A DNA stretch of 44,303 bases, taken from positions 1 through 44,303 of the forward strand of contig NZ_LYVO01000060.1 in the NCBI RefSeq assembly GCF_001984055.1. Reading direction: 5' to 3'. Of the stretch, positions 25,770 to 33,599 are shown one piece after another; the first letter of the stretch is position 1, and each line of letters starts with the position of its first letter. The notes beneath the pieces are model-generated. The model was given only the letters and a program-made list of their open reading frames with translations, was not told where the DNA came from and made no database searches. A program made the translations under genes and the position numbers. This stretch comes from Variovorax sp. KK3 (GTDB lineage: Bacteria > Pseudomonadota > Gammaproteobacteria > Burkholderiales > Burkholderiaceae_C).

Positions 25770-25809
25770 CGGGCGGTGACATGGCGAACCTGAACATCGT
25801 CGAGCGGCC

Positions 25810-26841
25810 GTGGACAACGTGAACGCGGAAGCAGGCTTCGAACCCGGCGCGCTGCGCGCATGGCTGCGCGAGCAGATGCCGGAGCTGCAAGGCGCGATGC
25901 GGCTCGATCGCATCGGCGGTGGCCAGTCGAACCCGACCTTCTTCGTGAGCTTCGAGCGCGGCCCGCAGCTCGTGCTGCGCAAGCAGCCCGCGGGCGAGCT
26001 GCTCAAGTCCGCGCATGCCGTCGACCGCGAATACCGCATCCTGCGCGCGCTCGCACCGACCGACGTGCCGGTGCCGCAAGCGCTTTTCTATTGCGACGAC
26101 CGCGAGGTGATCGGCACGCCTTTCTACGTGATGGAGCGGCTGCAAGGGCGTGTGATGAGCGACTACGCGCTGCCCGACATCGCTCCCGGCGAACGAAGCG
26201 CCTATCTGTTCGCCATGGCCGAGACACTGGCGCGGCTGCATGCCGTCGATTGGGCCGCGGCGGGCCTGGGCGACTACGGCAAGCCAGGCGCCTATTTCAC
26301 GCGCCAGATCTCGCGCTGGACCCGTCAATGGCAGGCCTCGAACACCGCGGAGAACGCGGACGTCGACCGGCTGATCGAATGGCTGCCCGCGCACATCCCG
26401 CCGGGCGACGAGACCACCATCGCGCACGGCGACTTCCGGCTCGGCAATCTGATGTTCCATCGGACGCAGCCGCGCGTGATCGCGGTGCTCGACTGGGAGC
26501 TGTCGACCCTCGGCCATCCGCTCGCGGACGTGGCCTACAGCACCTTGCCGTGGCGCACGGCGCCGGACGTCTTCGAGGGCGTGCGCGGCCTGGATCTGCA
26601 GGCCTTGCAGCTGCCCGGCGAGCGCGAGTACTTGCGCGTGTACCAGCAAGCGAGCGGGCGACGCGACGAGGTGCAGCCCTTCCACCATGCCTTCTCGATG
26701 TTCCGCTTCGCGGTGATCCTCGAAGGCATCAAGGCGCGCGCGCGGGCCGGCAATGCCGCGGCGGATGACGCGGTGGCGGTGGGCGGGCTGTCGTCGCGGT
26801 TCGCCCGCTACGGCGCGGAGATTGTTGCCGCCGAGGGGTAG
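25810..26841 (+). CDS. APH-type kinase, ACAD10/11 N-domain and LvaA-like
   Basis: The 343-residue phosphotransferase has the aminoglycoside-phosphotransferase fold. GGGQSNPTFFV forms the nucleotide loop and LVLRKQP holds the ATP lysine. The catalytic loop HGDFRLGNLMFH has His206 and Asp208, and VLDWELSTLGHPLADVAY has the metal-binding Asp228. The last two motifs are nearly those of the ACAD10/11 kinase domain and of LvaA, which phosphorylates 4-hydroxyvaleryl-CoA. An antibiotic-resistance role is unlikely in this context. The start is uncertain: GTG at 25810 has a weak ribosome site. A 13-codon open frame with its own ATG (25781-25822) overlaps the beginning. It is the last plus-strand gene of the cluster. 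Confidence 0.9.
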   Translation: MDNVNAEAGFEPGALRAWLREQMPELQGAMRLDRIGGGQSNPTFFVSFERGPQLVLRKQPAGELLKSAHAVDREYRILRALAPTDVPVPQALFYCDDREVIGTPFYVMERLQGRVMSDYALPDIAPGERSAYLFAMAETLARLHAVDWAAAGLGDYGKPGAYFTRQISRWTRQWQASNTAENADVDRLIEWLPAHIPPGDETTIAHGDFRLGNLMFHRTQPRVIAVLDWELSTLGHPLADVAYSTLPWRTAPDVFEGVRGLDLQALQLPGEREYLRVYQQASGRRDEVQPFHHAFSMFRFAVILEGIKARARAGNAAADDAVAVGGLSSRFARYGAEIVAAEG

Positions 26842-26878
26842 TGCGGTGGTGCGAAGGTGCGGGCCGCCGGGTCCGACA

Positions 26879-27856
26879 TCAGTTGAGCATCGGCACCTTC
26901 GCATCTCGGATCACGCGCGCCCAGCGCTGCGCCTCGGTGTCGAGAAACACGCGCGTCTGCGGCAGCCCGAGCGGCGCGACCGCGAAGCGCTGCTTGGCGA
27001 AGGCCTCGCGCACGTCGGGCCGCGCGAGCACCTTGCCGGTAGCGGTGTTGAGGCGCACCAGAACGGCCTGCGGCGTCTTCGCGGGCGCCATCAACATGCC
27101 CCACGACGCCACCGAGAATCCCGGCAGGGTCTCGGCCACGGTCGGCACCTGCGGAAACTCGGGCAGCCGCTCGGTGCCGGTGAAGGCGATCATCCGGAGC
27201 GCGCCCGATTTGGCGTGCTGCTCCACCTCGGTCACGTTGCCCAGCAGCAGCTGCACGCGGCCCGAGAGCAGGTCGGGGATCATCTGCGGCGAGCTGTAGG
27301 GCACGTGCGTCAGCTCCACGCCGGCCATCGCGGCGAACATCTCGCCGGCCAGGTGCGAGTTGCTGCCGAGGCCGTGCGAGGCGAAGGACACCTGCCCCGG
27401 GTGGGCCTTGATGTAGGCGATCAATTCGCTCACGGTGGTGACGGGCAGCTCCTTGCTCACCACCATCACGTTGGGCACCGTGGTCACCAGCGACACCGGC
27501 ACCAGGTCTTCCATGGGCCTGTAGTTGAGCTTGAGCAGCTGCGAGCTCACCACCTGCGCGCTGCTGGCCGTCAGCAGCAGGGTCTGGCCGTCGGGCGGGG
27601 CCTTGGCCACCGCCTCGCCGCCGATGTGCCCGGTCGCGCCCGTGCGGTTGTCGACCACCACCGGCTGGCCCAGTTCGCTGGCCAGCCCGGTGGCCAGGAT
27701 GCGCCCCAGCACGTCGACGGCACCGCCGGCCGCGAAGGGAATCACCAGCTTGATCGGCCGATCGTTGGCGATCGGCTGCGACCACGCACCGGTGGCAACG
27801 AGAAGGGCCAGCGCGCCGACGGCTGCGCGGCGATGCCGCTGAAATGGGGTGCTCAT
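26879..27856 (-). CDS. Bug-family (tripartite tricarboxylate transporter) substrate-binding protein
   Basis: This 325-residue Bug protein has a signal peptide (RRAAVGALALLVATGAWS, cleaved near residue 27), then LVIPFAAGGAVDVLGRIL and VVDNRTGATGHIGGEAVAKA. It is very similar along its length to the Bug protein at 28510: equal length, the same TRTGATGHIGGEAVA-type loop and LNYRP segment, and both end with KVPMLN. The two look like products of a duplication with the VOC gene between them. It ends the minus-strand operon and converges on the kinase gene with 37 bases between. No Tct permease is encoded nearby. The ligand is unknown. Confidence 0.95.
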   Translation of the reverse strand: MSTPFQRHRRAAVGALALLVATGAWSQPIANDRPIKLVIPFAAGGAVDVLGRILATGLASELGQPVVVDNRTGATGHIGGEAVAKAPPDGQTLLLTASSAQVVSSQLLKLNYRPMEDLVPVSLVTTVPNVMVVSKELPVTTVSELIAYIKAHPGQVSFASHGLGSNSHLAGEMFAAMAGVELTHVPYSSPQMIPDLLSGRVQLLLGNVTEVEQHAKSGALRMIAFTGTERLPEFPQVPTVAETLPGFSVASWGMLMAPAKTPQAVLVRLNTATGKVLARPDVREAFAKQRFAVAPLGLPQTRVFLDTEAQRWARVIRDAKVPMLN

Positions 27857-27896
27857 CGAATGTCTCCAGTTTGAATGTGTTGTCGTGTCCGGCGCG

Positions 27897-28445
27897 TCAG
27901 CGGTGGCCGCCGAGCGTGATGGTGCGAATGGGGTCGCGCCCGTCCCAGTCCACCGCGGCATCGGCCACCATGTCGAACACCTTGCGCTTGGCGGCGGTGA
28001 GGCATGACAGCTCGACAACGGTGCCCGGGTGTGCCTCCTGTTCGAAGTAGACGAGGCGGCCTGCCGGCTCGACCGATGCGCCGGACATCGCCACGCGGAA
28101 GCCGGCCGTCTCGGCCTTGGCGAGCATGTCGTCGAAGCCTTGCTCATCGACCCAGAACGCGATGTGCTGCAGGCCGGTGTGGCCGGCCGCCGTGAAGTCG
28201 CGGTACATCGAGGGCGCATCGTTGAGCTGCTGGATCAGTTCGATCTGCACCGGGCCGCACTGCGCGAAGCCGGCGCTGATGCGCATGTCCGATGGCTTGC
28301 CGCGGTAGCGGAAGTCGATGATCTGCGTCTCCGGCAAATGGAAGAAGGGGCCGACGCGCAGCACCTCGGTCCAGTGCCGCATGGCGGCGTGAATGTCGGG
28401 AACGACGTAGCCCATCTGGCGGATGGGACCGAAGAGTGCGCTCAT
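27897..28445 (-). CDS. VOC (glyoxalase/bleomycin-resistance fold) family protein
   Basis: The 182-residue protein has two vicinal-oxygen-chelate halves: residues 1-60 (RQMGYVVPDIHAAMRHWTEV) and about 90-150 (HTGLQHIAFWVDE, then TVVELSC). The His of GLQHIAF and the Glu of VVELS fit metal ligands of the second half. The first half has RQMGYV where many enzymes have a His, so the metal site may be incomplete or differently arranged. Methylmalonyl-CoA-epimerase-like and lactoylglutathione-lyase-like proteins have this length. It lies between two Bug genes in a minus-strand operon with cupin, SDR and MDR genes; its role there is not assigned. Confidence 0.87.
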   Translation of the reverse strand: MSALFGPIRQMGYVVPDIHAAMRHWTEVLRVGPFFHLPETQIIDFRYRGKPSDMRISAGFAQCGPVQIELIQQLNDAPSMYRDFTAAGHTGLQHIAFWVDEQGFDDMLAKAETAGFRVAMSGASVEPAGRLVYFEQEAHPGTVVELSCLTAAKRKVFDMVADAAVDWDGRDPIRTITLGGHR

Positions 28446-28509
28446 GGTGGTTCGATCGTTGGGTTGAAAGGGTTTGCTTCGTGTCGATGAGGAAGGTGTC
28501 GGCGAGCGT

Positions 28510-29487
28510 TCAGTTGAGCATCGGCACCTTGGCCTCGCGCACAACACGGGCCCAACGGTCCGATTCGGTCCGCAGGAAACCGGCCGTCTGCGCCACGTCG
28601 CGCGGCGCGGCCACGAAGCGCTGCCTGGCCATGCTGGCCTGCACCTCGGCGCGGCCCAGCAGGCGAACGCAGGCGTCGTTGAGCTTGCGCACGATGTCCG
28701 GCGGCGTCTTCGCGGGCGCGAGCATCATGCCCCACGCACCGACGTTGTAGCCGGGCAAGGTTTCGGCCACCGTGGGCAGATCGGGAAACTCCGACAGGCG
28801 CGTCGGGCCGGTCACGGCCAAGGCACGCAGCGTGCCTTCCTTGATGTGCTGCTCGACCTCCGGGATGTTCGCGATCTGCACCTGGATGCGTCCTGCCAGC
28901 AGGTCCGGGACGAGTTGCGCGGCGCTGTAGGGCACGTGGACGATGTTCACTCCCGCCATCGAGCCCAGCATTTCGCCCGCCAGATGCAGGTTGCTGCCGA
29001 GCCCGTAGGAGCCGTACGACAGCTTGCCCGGGTTGGCCTTGGCATAGGCCACCAGCTCGGCGATGGATCGCACGGGCAGGTCTTTGTGGACCACCACCAT
29101 GTTGACGACCGTCACCACCAGCGCGACGGGAACCAGGTCTTCCAGCGGGCGGTAGTTCAGGCGCATCAGGTGCGGGCTGACGGCCATCGAGCTGCTGGCC
29201 GCGAACAGCAGCGTGTAGCCATCGGGCGCCGCACGCGCGACTGCTTCGCCGCCGATGTGGCCGGTGGCGCCCGTACGCGTTTCCACGACGACCTGCTGGC
29301 CCAACTCGGAGGAGAGGGCGGCGGCCAGGATGCGGCCCACCACGTCCAGCGCATTGCCGGCCGGGAACGGCACGACCATCTTGATGGGCCGTGCCGGGTA
29401 GGCGTCTTGCGCGGCCAGGGACGCGCCGGGCGCGAGCGCCGCCGCGGCGGCCCAGGCGAGCGCGGTGCGCCGATCGATCTTCTTCAT
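28510..29487 (-). CDS. Bug-family (tripartite tricarboxylate transporter) substrate-binding protein
   Basis: This 325-residue Bug protein has a short signal sequence that contains an arginine pair (KKIDRRTALAWAAAAALAPG, cleaved near residue 25), so Tat export is possible. MVVPFPAGNALDVVGRIL has Asn where most family members, including its copy at 26879, have the second Gly of the ligand loop. VVVETRTGATGHIGGEAVA and VPYSAAQLVPDLLAGRIQV follow. The close similarity to the 26879 protein together with this change suggests a copy that is diverging in ligand choice. It lies between the SDR and VOC genes in the same operon. Confidence 0.95.
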   Translation of the reverse strand: MKKIDRRTALAWAAAAALAPGASLAAQDAYPARPIKMVVPFPAGNALDVVGRILAAALSSELGQQVVVETRTGATGHIGGEAVARAAPDGYTLLFAASSSMAVSPHLMRLNYRPLEDLVPVALVVTVVNMVVVHKDLPVRSIAELVAYAKANPGKLSYGSYGLGSNLHLAGEMLGSMAGVNIVHVPYSAAQLVPDLLAGRIQVQIANIPEVEQHIKEGTLRALAVTGPTRLSEFPDLPTVAETLPGYNVGAWGMMLAPAKTPPDIVRKLNDACVRLLGRAEVQASMARQRFVAAPRDVAQTAGFLRTESDRWARVVREAKVPMLN

Positions 29488-29548
29488 GTTGTCTCCATGT
29501 CCTTGTGTGCTGCAAGTCGGTGAGATGCCGGTGGGTGCCGGCATGCGT

Positions 29549-30331
29549 TCAGCGCAGCAACTGCCATCCGCCATCCACCGAGAACTCCGAGCCGGTGATG
29601 TACGACGCCGCGTCCGAGACGAGGAAGGCGATCAGCCCGGCCACGTCTTCCGGCGCACCGGGCGCGCCGAGCGGCATGCGCCGCACGGAGTCGCCTACCG
29701 CGTCGCTGGCGCTCTCGGAGGCGCGCGCGCCGAGCTGCGTGGTGATGCTGGTCAGCATGCGGGTCGCGATCATCCCGGGGTGGACCGAGTTGCAGCGCAC
29801 ACGCCGGCCGTCCTGCCCACCGGCCAGCGCGACGGACTTGGTGAGCTGCGTCACCGCGCCCTTGCTGGCGCCGTAGGCCACGCCCTGGGTGGTCGGGTAG
29901 TACGCGCCCACCGACGATAGATTGACGATGGCGCCGCGGCCCGCCGCGGTCATCACGGGCATCACCTCGCGGCAGCCCAGGAAGGTGCCGTCGAGGTTGA
30001 CCGCGAGCACGCGACGCCATTCGGCGAGCGTCGTCTTCTCCAGCGTGCCGGCCACGACGTCGCCTTCGATGCCAGCGGCATTGACCAGGATGTCCAGGCT
30101 GCGCGGCCCCCGTGTCAGCGACGCGACGGCCGCCTTCCAGTGCGCCTCTTGCGTGACGTCGAGCGCGAGGAACTCGCCGCCGATCTCCTCGGCCAACGCC
30201 TCGCCGCCCACGCCGGGCAGGTCGCCGATGGCCACGGCGCAGCCCTCGCGCCGCAGCGCCCTGACGGTGGCTGCCCCGATGCCGCGTGCGCCACCCGAGA
30301 TGAGCGCAGTCCTTCCTTGCAACGATGTCAT
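29549..30331 (-). CDS. Short-chain dehydrogenase/reductase
   Basis: This 260-residue classical SDR has the cofactor loop ISGGARGIGAAT (residues 10-21), ILVNAAGIEG, catalytic Ser in VNLSSVGAY and the YxxxK pair in VAYGASKGAV. The acidic GDLPG segment after the second strand favours NAD(H) over NADP(H). ITGSEFSVDGGW is the family C-terminal signature. AGGAG seven bases before the start supports the ATG at 30331; upstream in-frame ATGs up to 30379 lack such support. It is in a minus-strand operon with an MDR and two cupins and probably oxidises an alcohol intermediate. Confidence 0.92.
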   Translation of the reverse strand: MTSLQGRTALISGGARGIGAATVRALRREGCAVAIGDLPGVGGEALAEEIGGEFLALDVTQEAHWKAAVASLTRGPRSLDILVNAAGIEGDVVAGTLEKTTLAEWRRVLAVNLDGTFLGCREVMPVMTAAGRGAIVNLSSVGAYYPTTQGVAYGASKGAVTQLTKSVALAGGQDGRRVRCNSVHPGMIATRMLTSITTQLGARASESASDAVGDSVRRMPLGAPGAPEDVAGLIAFLVSDAASYITGSEFSVDGGWQLLR

Positions 30332-30368
30332 CGGCGGTCTCCTGTCGTCCTGTTTCATCGGCGCGGCC

Positions 30369-31352
30369 TCAGTCGACACGGAGCACCAGCTTTCCGAAAT
30401 GCTTGCCGGCCTTCATGTGCGCCTGCGCCTGCGCGGCGTCGTCCAGGCCGAACACCGTGTCGACGACAGGCCGCAGAAGCCCCTGCGCGAAGGCCGGCAG
30501 CAGGAAGTCGCCGGCCTTCTTCACCAGCTCCGCATGCTCGTCGACGCTGCGCGAGCGGAAGCTCACGCCGATCAGGCGAATGCGCTTGCGCGAGTGCTCG
30601 TCCAGGTCGAGTTCGCCGGTCCATCGGCCCAGGCGGCCGACGTTGACGATGCGCGCCCGTACGGCGGCGCAGCGGATGTCGCCGGGCAGCGTGTCGCCGC
30701 CGATGTTCTCGATCACGACGTCGGCGCCATGCCCGCCGGTCAGCGAGAGCACGGCCTCGGCGAAGTCGGTGGCCTTGCTGTCGATGCCGTGTTCCAGGCC
30801 GAGCGCGGCCAGCCGCTCCAGCTTGTGCGCCGAGGTCGAGGTGCCGATGACACGGCCCGCGCCCAGCAGCTTGGCGACCTGGATGGCCGCGATGCCGACG
30901 CCCGAACTCGCGGCCTGCACCAGCACGGTTTCGCCTTCGGCCAGCTCGCCGTTGGTCACCAGCGCATCGTGCGCGGTGCAGAAGGTGGCCGAGGTGGCGG
31001 CCGCATCGGTCCACGACATGCCTTCGGGCACCGGCATCGCGAGCCGGTGGTGGATGCAGCAGTACTCGGCATACGCGCCCGCAGCCATGCCCATCACGCG
31101 GTCGCCGACCGCGAAGCCGCGCACGCCGTCGCCGGTGCCCACGACTTCGCCGGCCATCTCCAGCCCTGCGATGGCCGCCGAGGTATCGCCGCCGCTGCCG
31201 AAGTGGCGGGCGGCCCGGTAGAGGTCGGCGAAGTTGACGCCGGCGGCGTGCACGCGCACGAGAAGCTCGCCGTCGCGCGGCACCGGGCGCGGCAACTCGC
31301 GCATGACGAGTTCGGCCTGGCCGTCGACCTGTTCGATGCAGACGGCCTTCAT
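30369..31352 (-). CDS. Quinone oxidoreductase-type medium-chain dehydrogenase (zinc-free MDR)
   Basis: This 327-residue MDR protein is of the NADPH:quinone reductase (QOR) type. HAAGVNFADLYRAARHF, GLEMAGEVVGTGDGV and VQAASSGVGIAAIQVAKLLG (Rossmann loop, about 140-160) are its hallmarks. No structural or catalytic zinc cysteines are present. It probably reduces an enone or quinone with NADPH. The gene starts within the stop of the cupin gene upstream (ATGA at 31349-31352), so the two are translationally coupled. It precedes the SDR gene by 37 bases. The substrate is unknown. Confidence 0.92.
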   Translation of the reverse strand: MKAVCIEQVDGQAELVMRELPRPVPRDGELLVRVHAAGVNFADLYRAARHFGSGGDTSAAIAGLEMAGEVVGTGDGVRGFAVGDRVMGMAAGAYAEYCCIHHRLAMPVPEGMSWTDAAATSATFCTAHDALVTNGELAEGETVLVQAASSGVGIAAIQVAKLLGAGRVIGTSTSAHKLERLAALGLEHGIDSKATDFAEAVLSLTGGHGADVVIENIGGDTLPGDIRCAAVRARIVNVGRLGRWTGELDLDEHSRKRIRLIGVSFRSRSVDEHAELVKKAGDFLLPAFAQGLLRPVVDTVFGLDDAAQAQAHMKAGKHFGKLVLRVD

Positions 31353-31945
31353 GCGGCACCTGCCCGTTCGAGCGCCGCCGTGCCCGGGTTGCCGCGTGGC
31401 AGCGGCTCTGCACTGACCGCCACGAAGCAGACGCGGCACGGCCTGGCCGACCGGTTGGCCCATGCATGGCGCGTGCCGCGCTGCACGAGGATGTCGCCGG
31501 GCTTCATCAAAGTTTCGCCCACGTCCATCATGGCGACGATCTCGCCCTCGAGGACGACCGCGAAGTCCAGCGTCTGCGTGCGGTGGAATGCCGCATGGCG
31601 CGTGCCTTCGTTGGCCATGACTTCTCCGCCGCCGAACTGCGCGAAGGTGGCGTTGGCGTCGTCGGCGGACCAGTTCAGCTCGCGGTCCGGTGGGAAATGC
31701 ACCACGCGGCAGATCACGCCATCGGTGGCCGGCGCCAGCGAGAAGGGCAGCAGGGCGCCGTCGGCATTGCCGGCGTTCGAAGGCGGCAGCCCGTCGCAGC
31801 GCCAGATCTCCGCCATGCCCATGCTCGGCGCGTGATCGGCCTGCACCATCACGGGTGCGTCACCGTCGCTCACGATGACGGAGCGTCCCTGGGCATCGTG
31901 CCCGGTCACGATGCGGCGCGGGCGTTCGATCCACGGCTTGTCCAC
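31349..31945 (-). CDS. Cupin-domain protein 1 of the minus-strand operon
   Basis: The 198-residue protein has one cupin domain in its C-terminal half. FHRTQTLDFAVVLEGEIVAM and LMKPGDILVQRGTRHAWAN are the two cupin motifs, with His, the Glu of LEGE and the His of TRHAW as possible metal ligands. The N-terminal 90 residues (RRIVTGHDAQGRSVIVSDGD) are shared by cupins found in aromatic and organic acid operons, where the role is often unknown. It overlaps the MDR start by four bases and follows the second cupin by one base. An oxygenase, isomerase or regulatory binding role is possible. Confidence 0.86.
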   Translation of the reverse strand: MDKPWIERPRRIVTGHDAQGRSVIVSDGDAPVMVQADHAPSMGMAEIWRCDGLPPSNAGNADGALLPFSLAPATDGVICRVVHFPPDRELNWSADDANATFAQFGGGEVMANEGTRHAAFHRTQTLDFAVVLEGEIVAMMDVGETLMKPGDILVQRGTRHAWANRSARPCRVCFVAVSAEPLPRGNPGTAALERAGAA

Positions 31946-31946
31946 T

Positions 31947-32513
31947 TCAGACCCCCATCTCGAAGCTGAAGCCGATGCGCTCGAAGGCCTGCTTCGCCTC
32001 CGCGCCGAAGCGCTGCTCGATCTGCTGCCCGACGGCGGGCGCGTAGTAGATGTCGTTGAGCGCTTCGGCGCCCTGCACCAGCACCAGCAGCAGCGCGTCG
32101 TCGTTCGCCTTGTTGATGAACTGGCGCCCGGTGCCGGCCGGCACGGCGATCAGGTCGAAAGGCTGCAGCAGCGTGGCGTGCTCCGCGTCGTCGCCCCAGC
32201 GCACTTCCCATTGGCCGGTGAGCGCCATGAAGGTCTCGTGCGTGTCCATGTGGGCGTGCAGCAGGGGCCCGTTGCCGGGCGGGCACTTGACGATGCTCAC
32301 CGCCAGGCCGGGCGCGCCCACCACGGGCGCCGCGGCGGTCATGCCCTTGTCGCCGGGCGGGGACATCAGCATGTAGATGGTCTTGGCAGCCAGCATCTCG
32401 AAGGCGGCCTGCGGAATGCCGCGCTTCTCGTACTCGCCTTTCTGCGGCTTGAGGTCGGCAAAGCGCGCGATGCGGCTTTCCATCTGCGCGGGGGTCACGG
32501 GAATGGTCTTCAT
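31947..32513 (-). CDS. Cupin-domain protein 2, first gene of the minus-strand operon
   Basis: This 188-residue cupin has LLHAHMDTHETFMALTGQWE (HxH, then the Glu of HETFMAL) and LLQPFDLIAVPAGTGRQFIN as motifs 1 and 2. The metal ligands would be the two His of LHAH and that Glu; the usual His of the second motif is replaced around GRQF. It opens the operon and faces the LysR gene at 32643 across 129 bases. The first 60 residues (ESRIARFADLKPQKGEYEKR) are predicted to be helical. A dioxygenase-like or structural role is possible; no substrate can be named. Confidence 0.86.
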   Translation of the reverse strand: MKTIPVTPAQMESRIARFADLKPQKGEYEKRGIPQAAFEMLAAKTIYMLMSPPGDKGMTAAAPVVGAPGLAVSIVKCPPGNGPLLHAHMDTHETFMALTGQWEVRWGDDAEHATLLQPFDLIAVPAGTGRQFINKANDDALLLVLVQGAEALNDIYYAPAVGQQIEQRFGAEAKQAFERIGFSFEMGV

Positions 32514-32583
32514 GGAACTCGGTCGGGAAGTGGTGGTGTGGCCCAAGTCTCAGCCGCGCCGATGCAATGCGCCATGGGCAGAG

Positions 32584-32601
32584 GCCGATGGCGCCATCGG
32601 C
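32584..32601. promoter_or_regulatory. Perfect 18-bp palindrome in the LysR/cupin divergent region
   Basis: GCCGATGGCGCCATCGGC is an uninterrupted perfect palindrome in the 129-base gap between cupin protein 2 and the divergent LysR gene. GGTGATCACC (32605-32614) and GTGCAATGCAC (32638-32648) are further short palindromes there. TGCAATGC appears at 32563 and again at 32639, overlapping the preferred LysR start. These are candidate operators for the LysR protein or another regulator. The high GC content makes chance palindromes more likely. Confidence 0.4.
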
Positions 32602-32642
32602 GCGGGTGATCACCGATGACGCATGCTTGGGGGTACGGTGCA

Positions 32643-33584
32643 ATGCACGCGACTTTCAACGACCCCATGCCGACCCCCGACATCGACCTGCACCTCTTGC
32701 GCTGCCTCGACGCGCTCGTCACCGAGCGCCACGTGACGCGCGCCGCCGACCGCCTGGGCATGAGCCAGTCGGGGATGAGCACGGCGCTGGCGCGCCTGCG
32801 CACCGTGTTCGACGACCCGATCCTCGTGCGCACGCCGTCGGGCATGCAGCTGTCGGAGAACGCGGCCGAGATCGCCGGCGCCGCGCGGCGCGCGCTCAAC
32901 GAGATCGACTTCGCGATGGCGCGGCGCGGGCCCTTCGACGCGGCCACGTCGTCGATGACCTTCAACCTGATGGGCAGCGACTACTTCGGCCTGATGATCC
33001 TGCCCGGCCTGATCGAACGCGTGCGCGCGCAGGCGCCGCACGTGCTCGTCAAGGTGGCGTCGCCGCAGCCCGCCCGCATCCGCGAGTCGCTGGCCAACAG
33101 CGAGACCGACCTGGTGATCGGCTTCTTTCACGACATCGCCGACGGGCTCTACCAGACGGTGGTGGTGCAGGAGACGCTGTGCTGTGTGGCCAGCAAGCAC
33201 CACTCGAGCATCCAGGGCGGCCTGTCGCTCGACGACTATGCCGCGGCCGACCACGTCTACTTCGGCTCGCCGCCCGAGATGGTGTCGTCGATCGAAGTGA
33301 TGCTCGAGCGCGCCTTGCCGCTGCTGGGCATCCAGCGGCGAAGCTGCGTGCAGGTGCCGACCTTCGGCGTGATGCCGCGCATCCTGGCACGCACCGACCT
33401 GCTCGCCACCATGCCGCTGCGGGTGGCCGAGAGCTTCGCGCAATCGCTGCCGCTGCAGGTGCTGCCGCTGCCCTTCGAGTTGCCCTCGTTGCCGGTGCGC
33501 GCCATCTGGCACGAGCGCATGCACGAGAACCACGCGCATCGCTGGCTGCGCGGCCTCGTGCAGGACGTCGGCCGCAGCCTCTGA
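32643..33584 (+). CDS. LysR-family transcriptional regulator (NodD/LinR-like N-terminus)
   Basis: This LysR protein of about 313 residues has the branch-typical N-terminus DIDLHLLRCLDALVTERHVT and GMSQSGMSTALARLRTVFDD, seen in NodD- and PcaQ-related members. The effector domain starts near residue 105 (TFNLMGSDYFGLMILPGLIE). Starts at 32616, 32643 and 32667 are possible. I choose 32643 because GGGGG lies nine bases upstream, although a palindrome overlaps it; 32667 would still leave a full domain. It faces the cupin-led operon and is its probable regulator. The stop is 15 bases before the convergent hydratase gene. Confidence 0.9.
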   Translation: MHATFNDPMPTPDIDLHLLRCLDALVTERHVTRAADRLGMSQSGMSTALARLRTVFDDPILVRTPSGMQLSENAAEIAGAARRALNEIDFAMARRGPFDAATSSMTFNLMGSDYFGLMILPGLIERVRAQAPHVLVKVASPQPARIRESLANSETDLVIGFFHDIADGLYQTVVVQETLCCVASKHHSSIQGGLSLDDYAAADHVYFGSPPEMVSSIEVMLERALPLLGIQRRSCVQVPTFGVMPRILARTDLLATMPLRVAESFAQSLPLQVLPLPFELPSLPVRAIWHERMHENHAHRWLRGLVQDVGRSL

Positions 33585-33599
33585 AAGCCCTGCGGGCGC

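Noticed and set aside
25810..26841. Aminoglycoside resistance for the APH-fold kinase
   Set aside because: The ACAD10/11-type signatures and the neighbouring dehydrogenase gene favour an acyl-CoA kinase.
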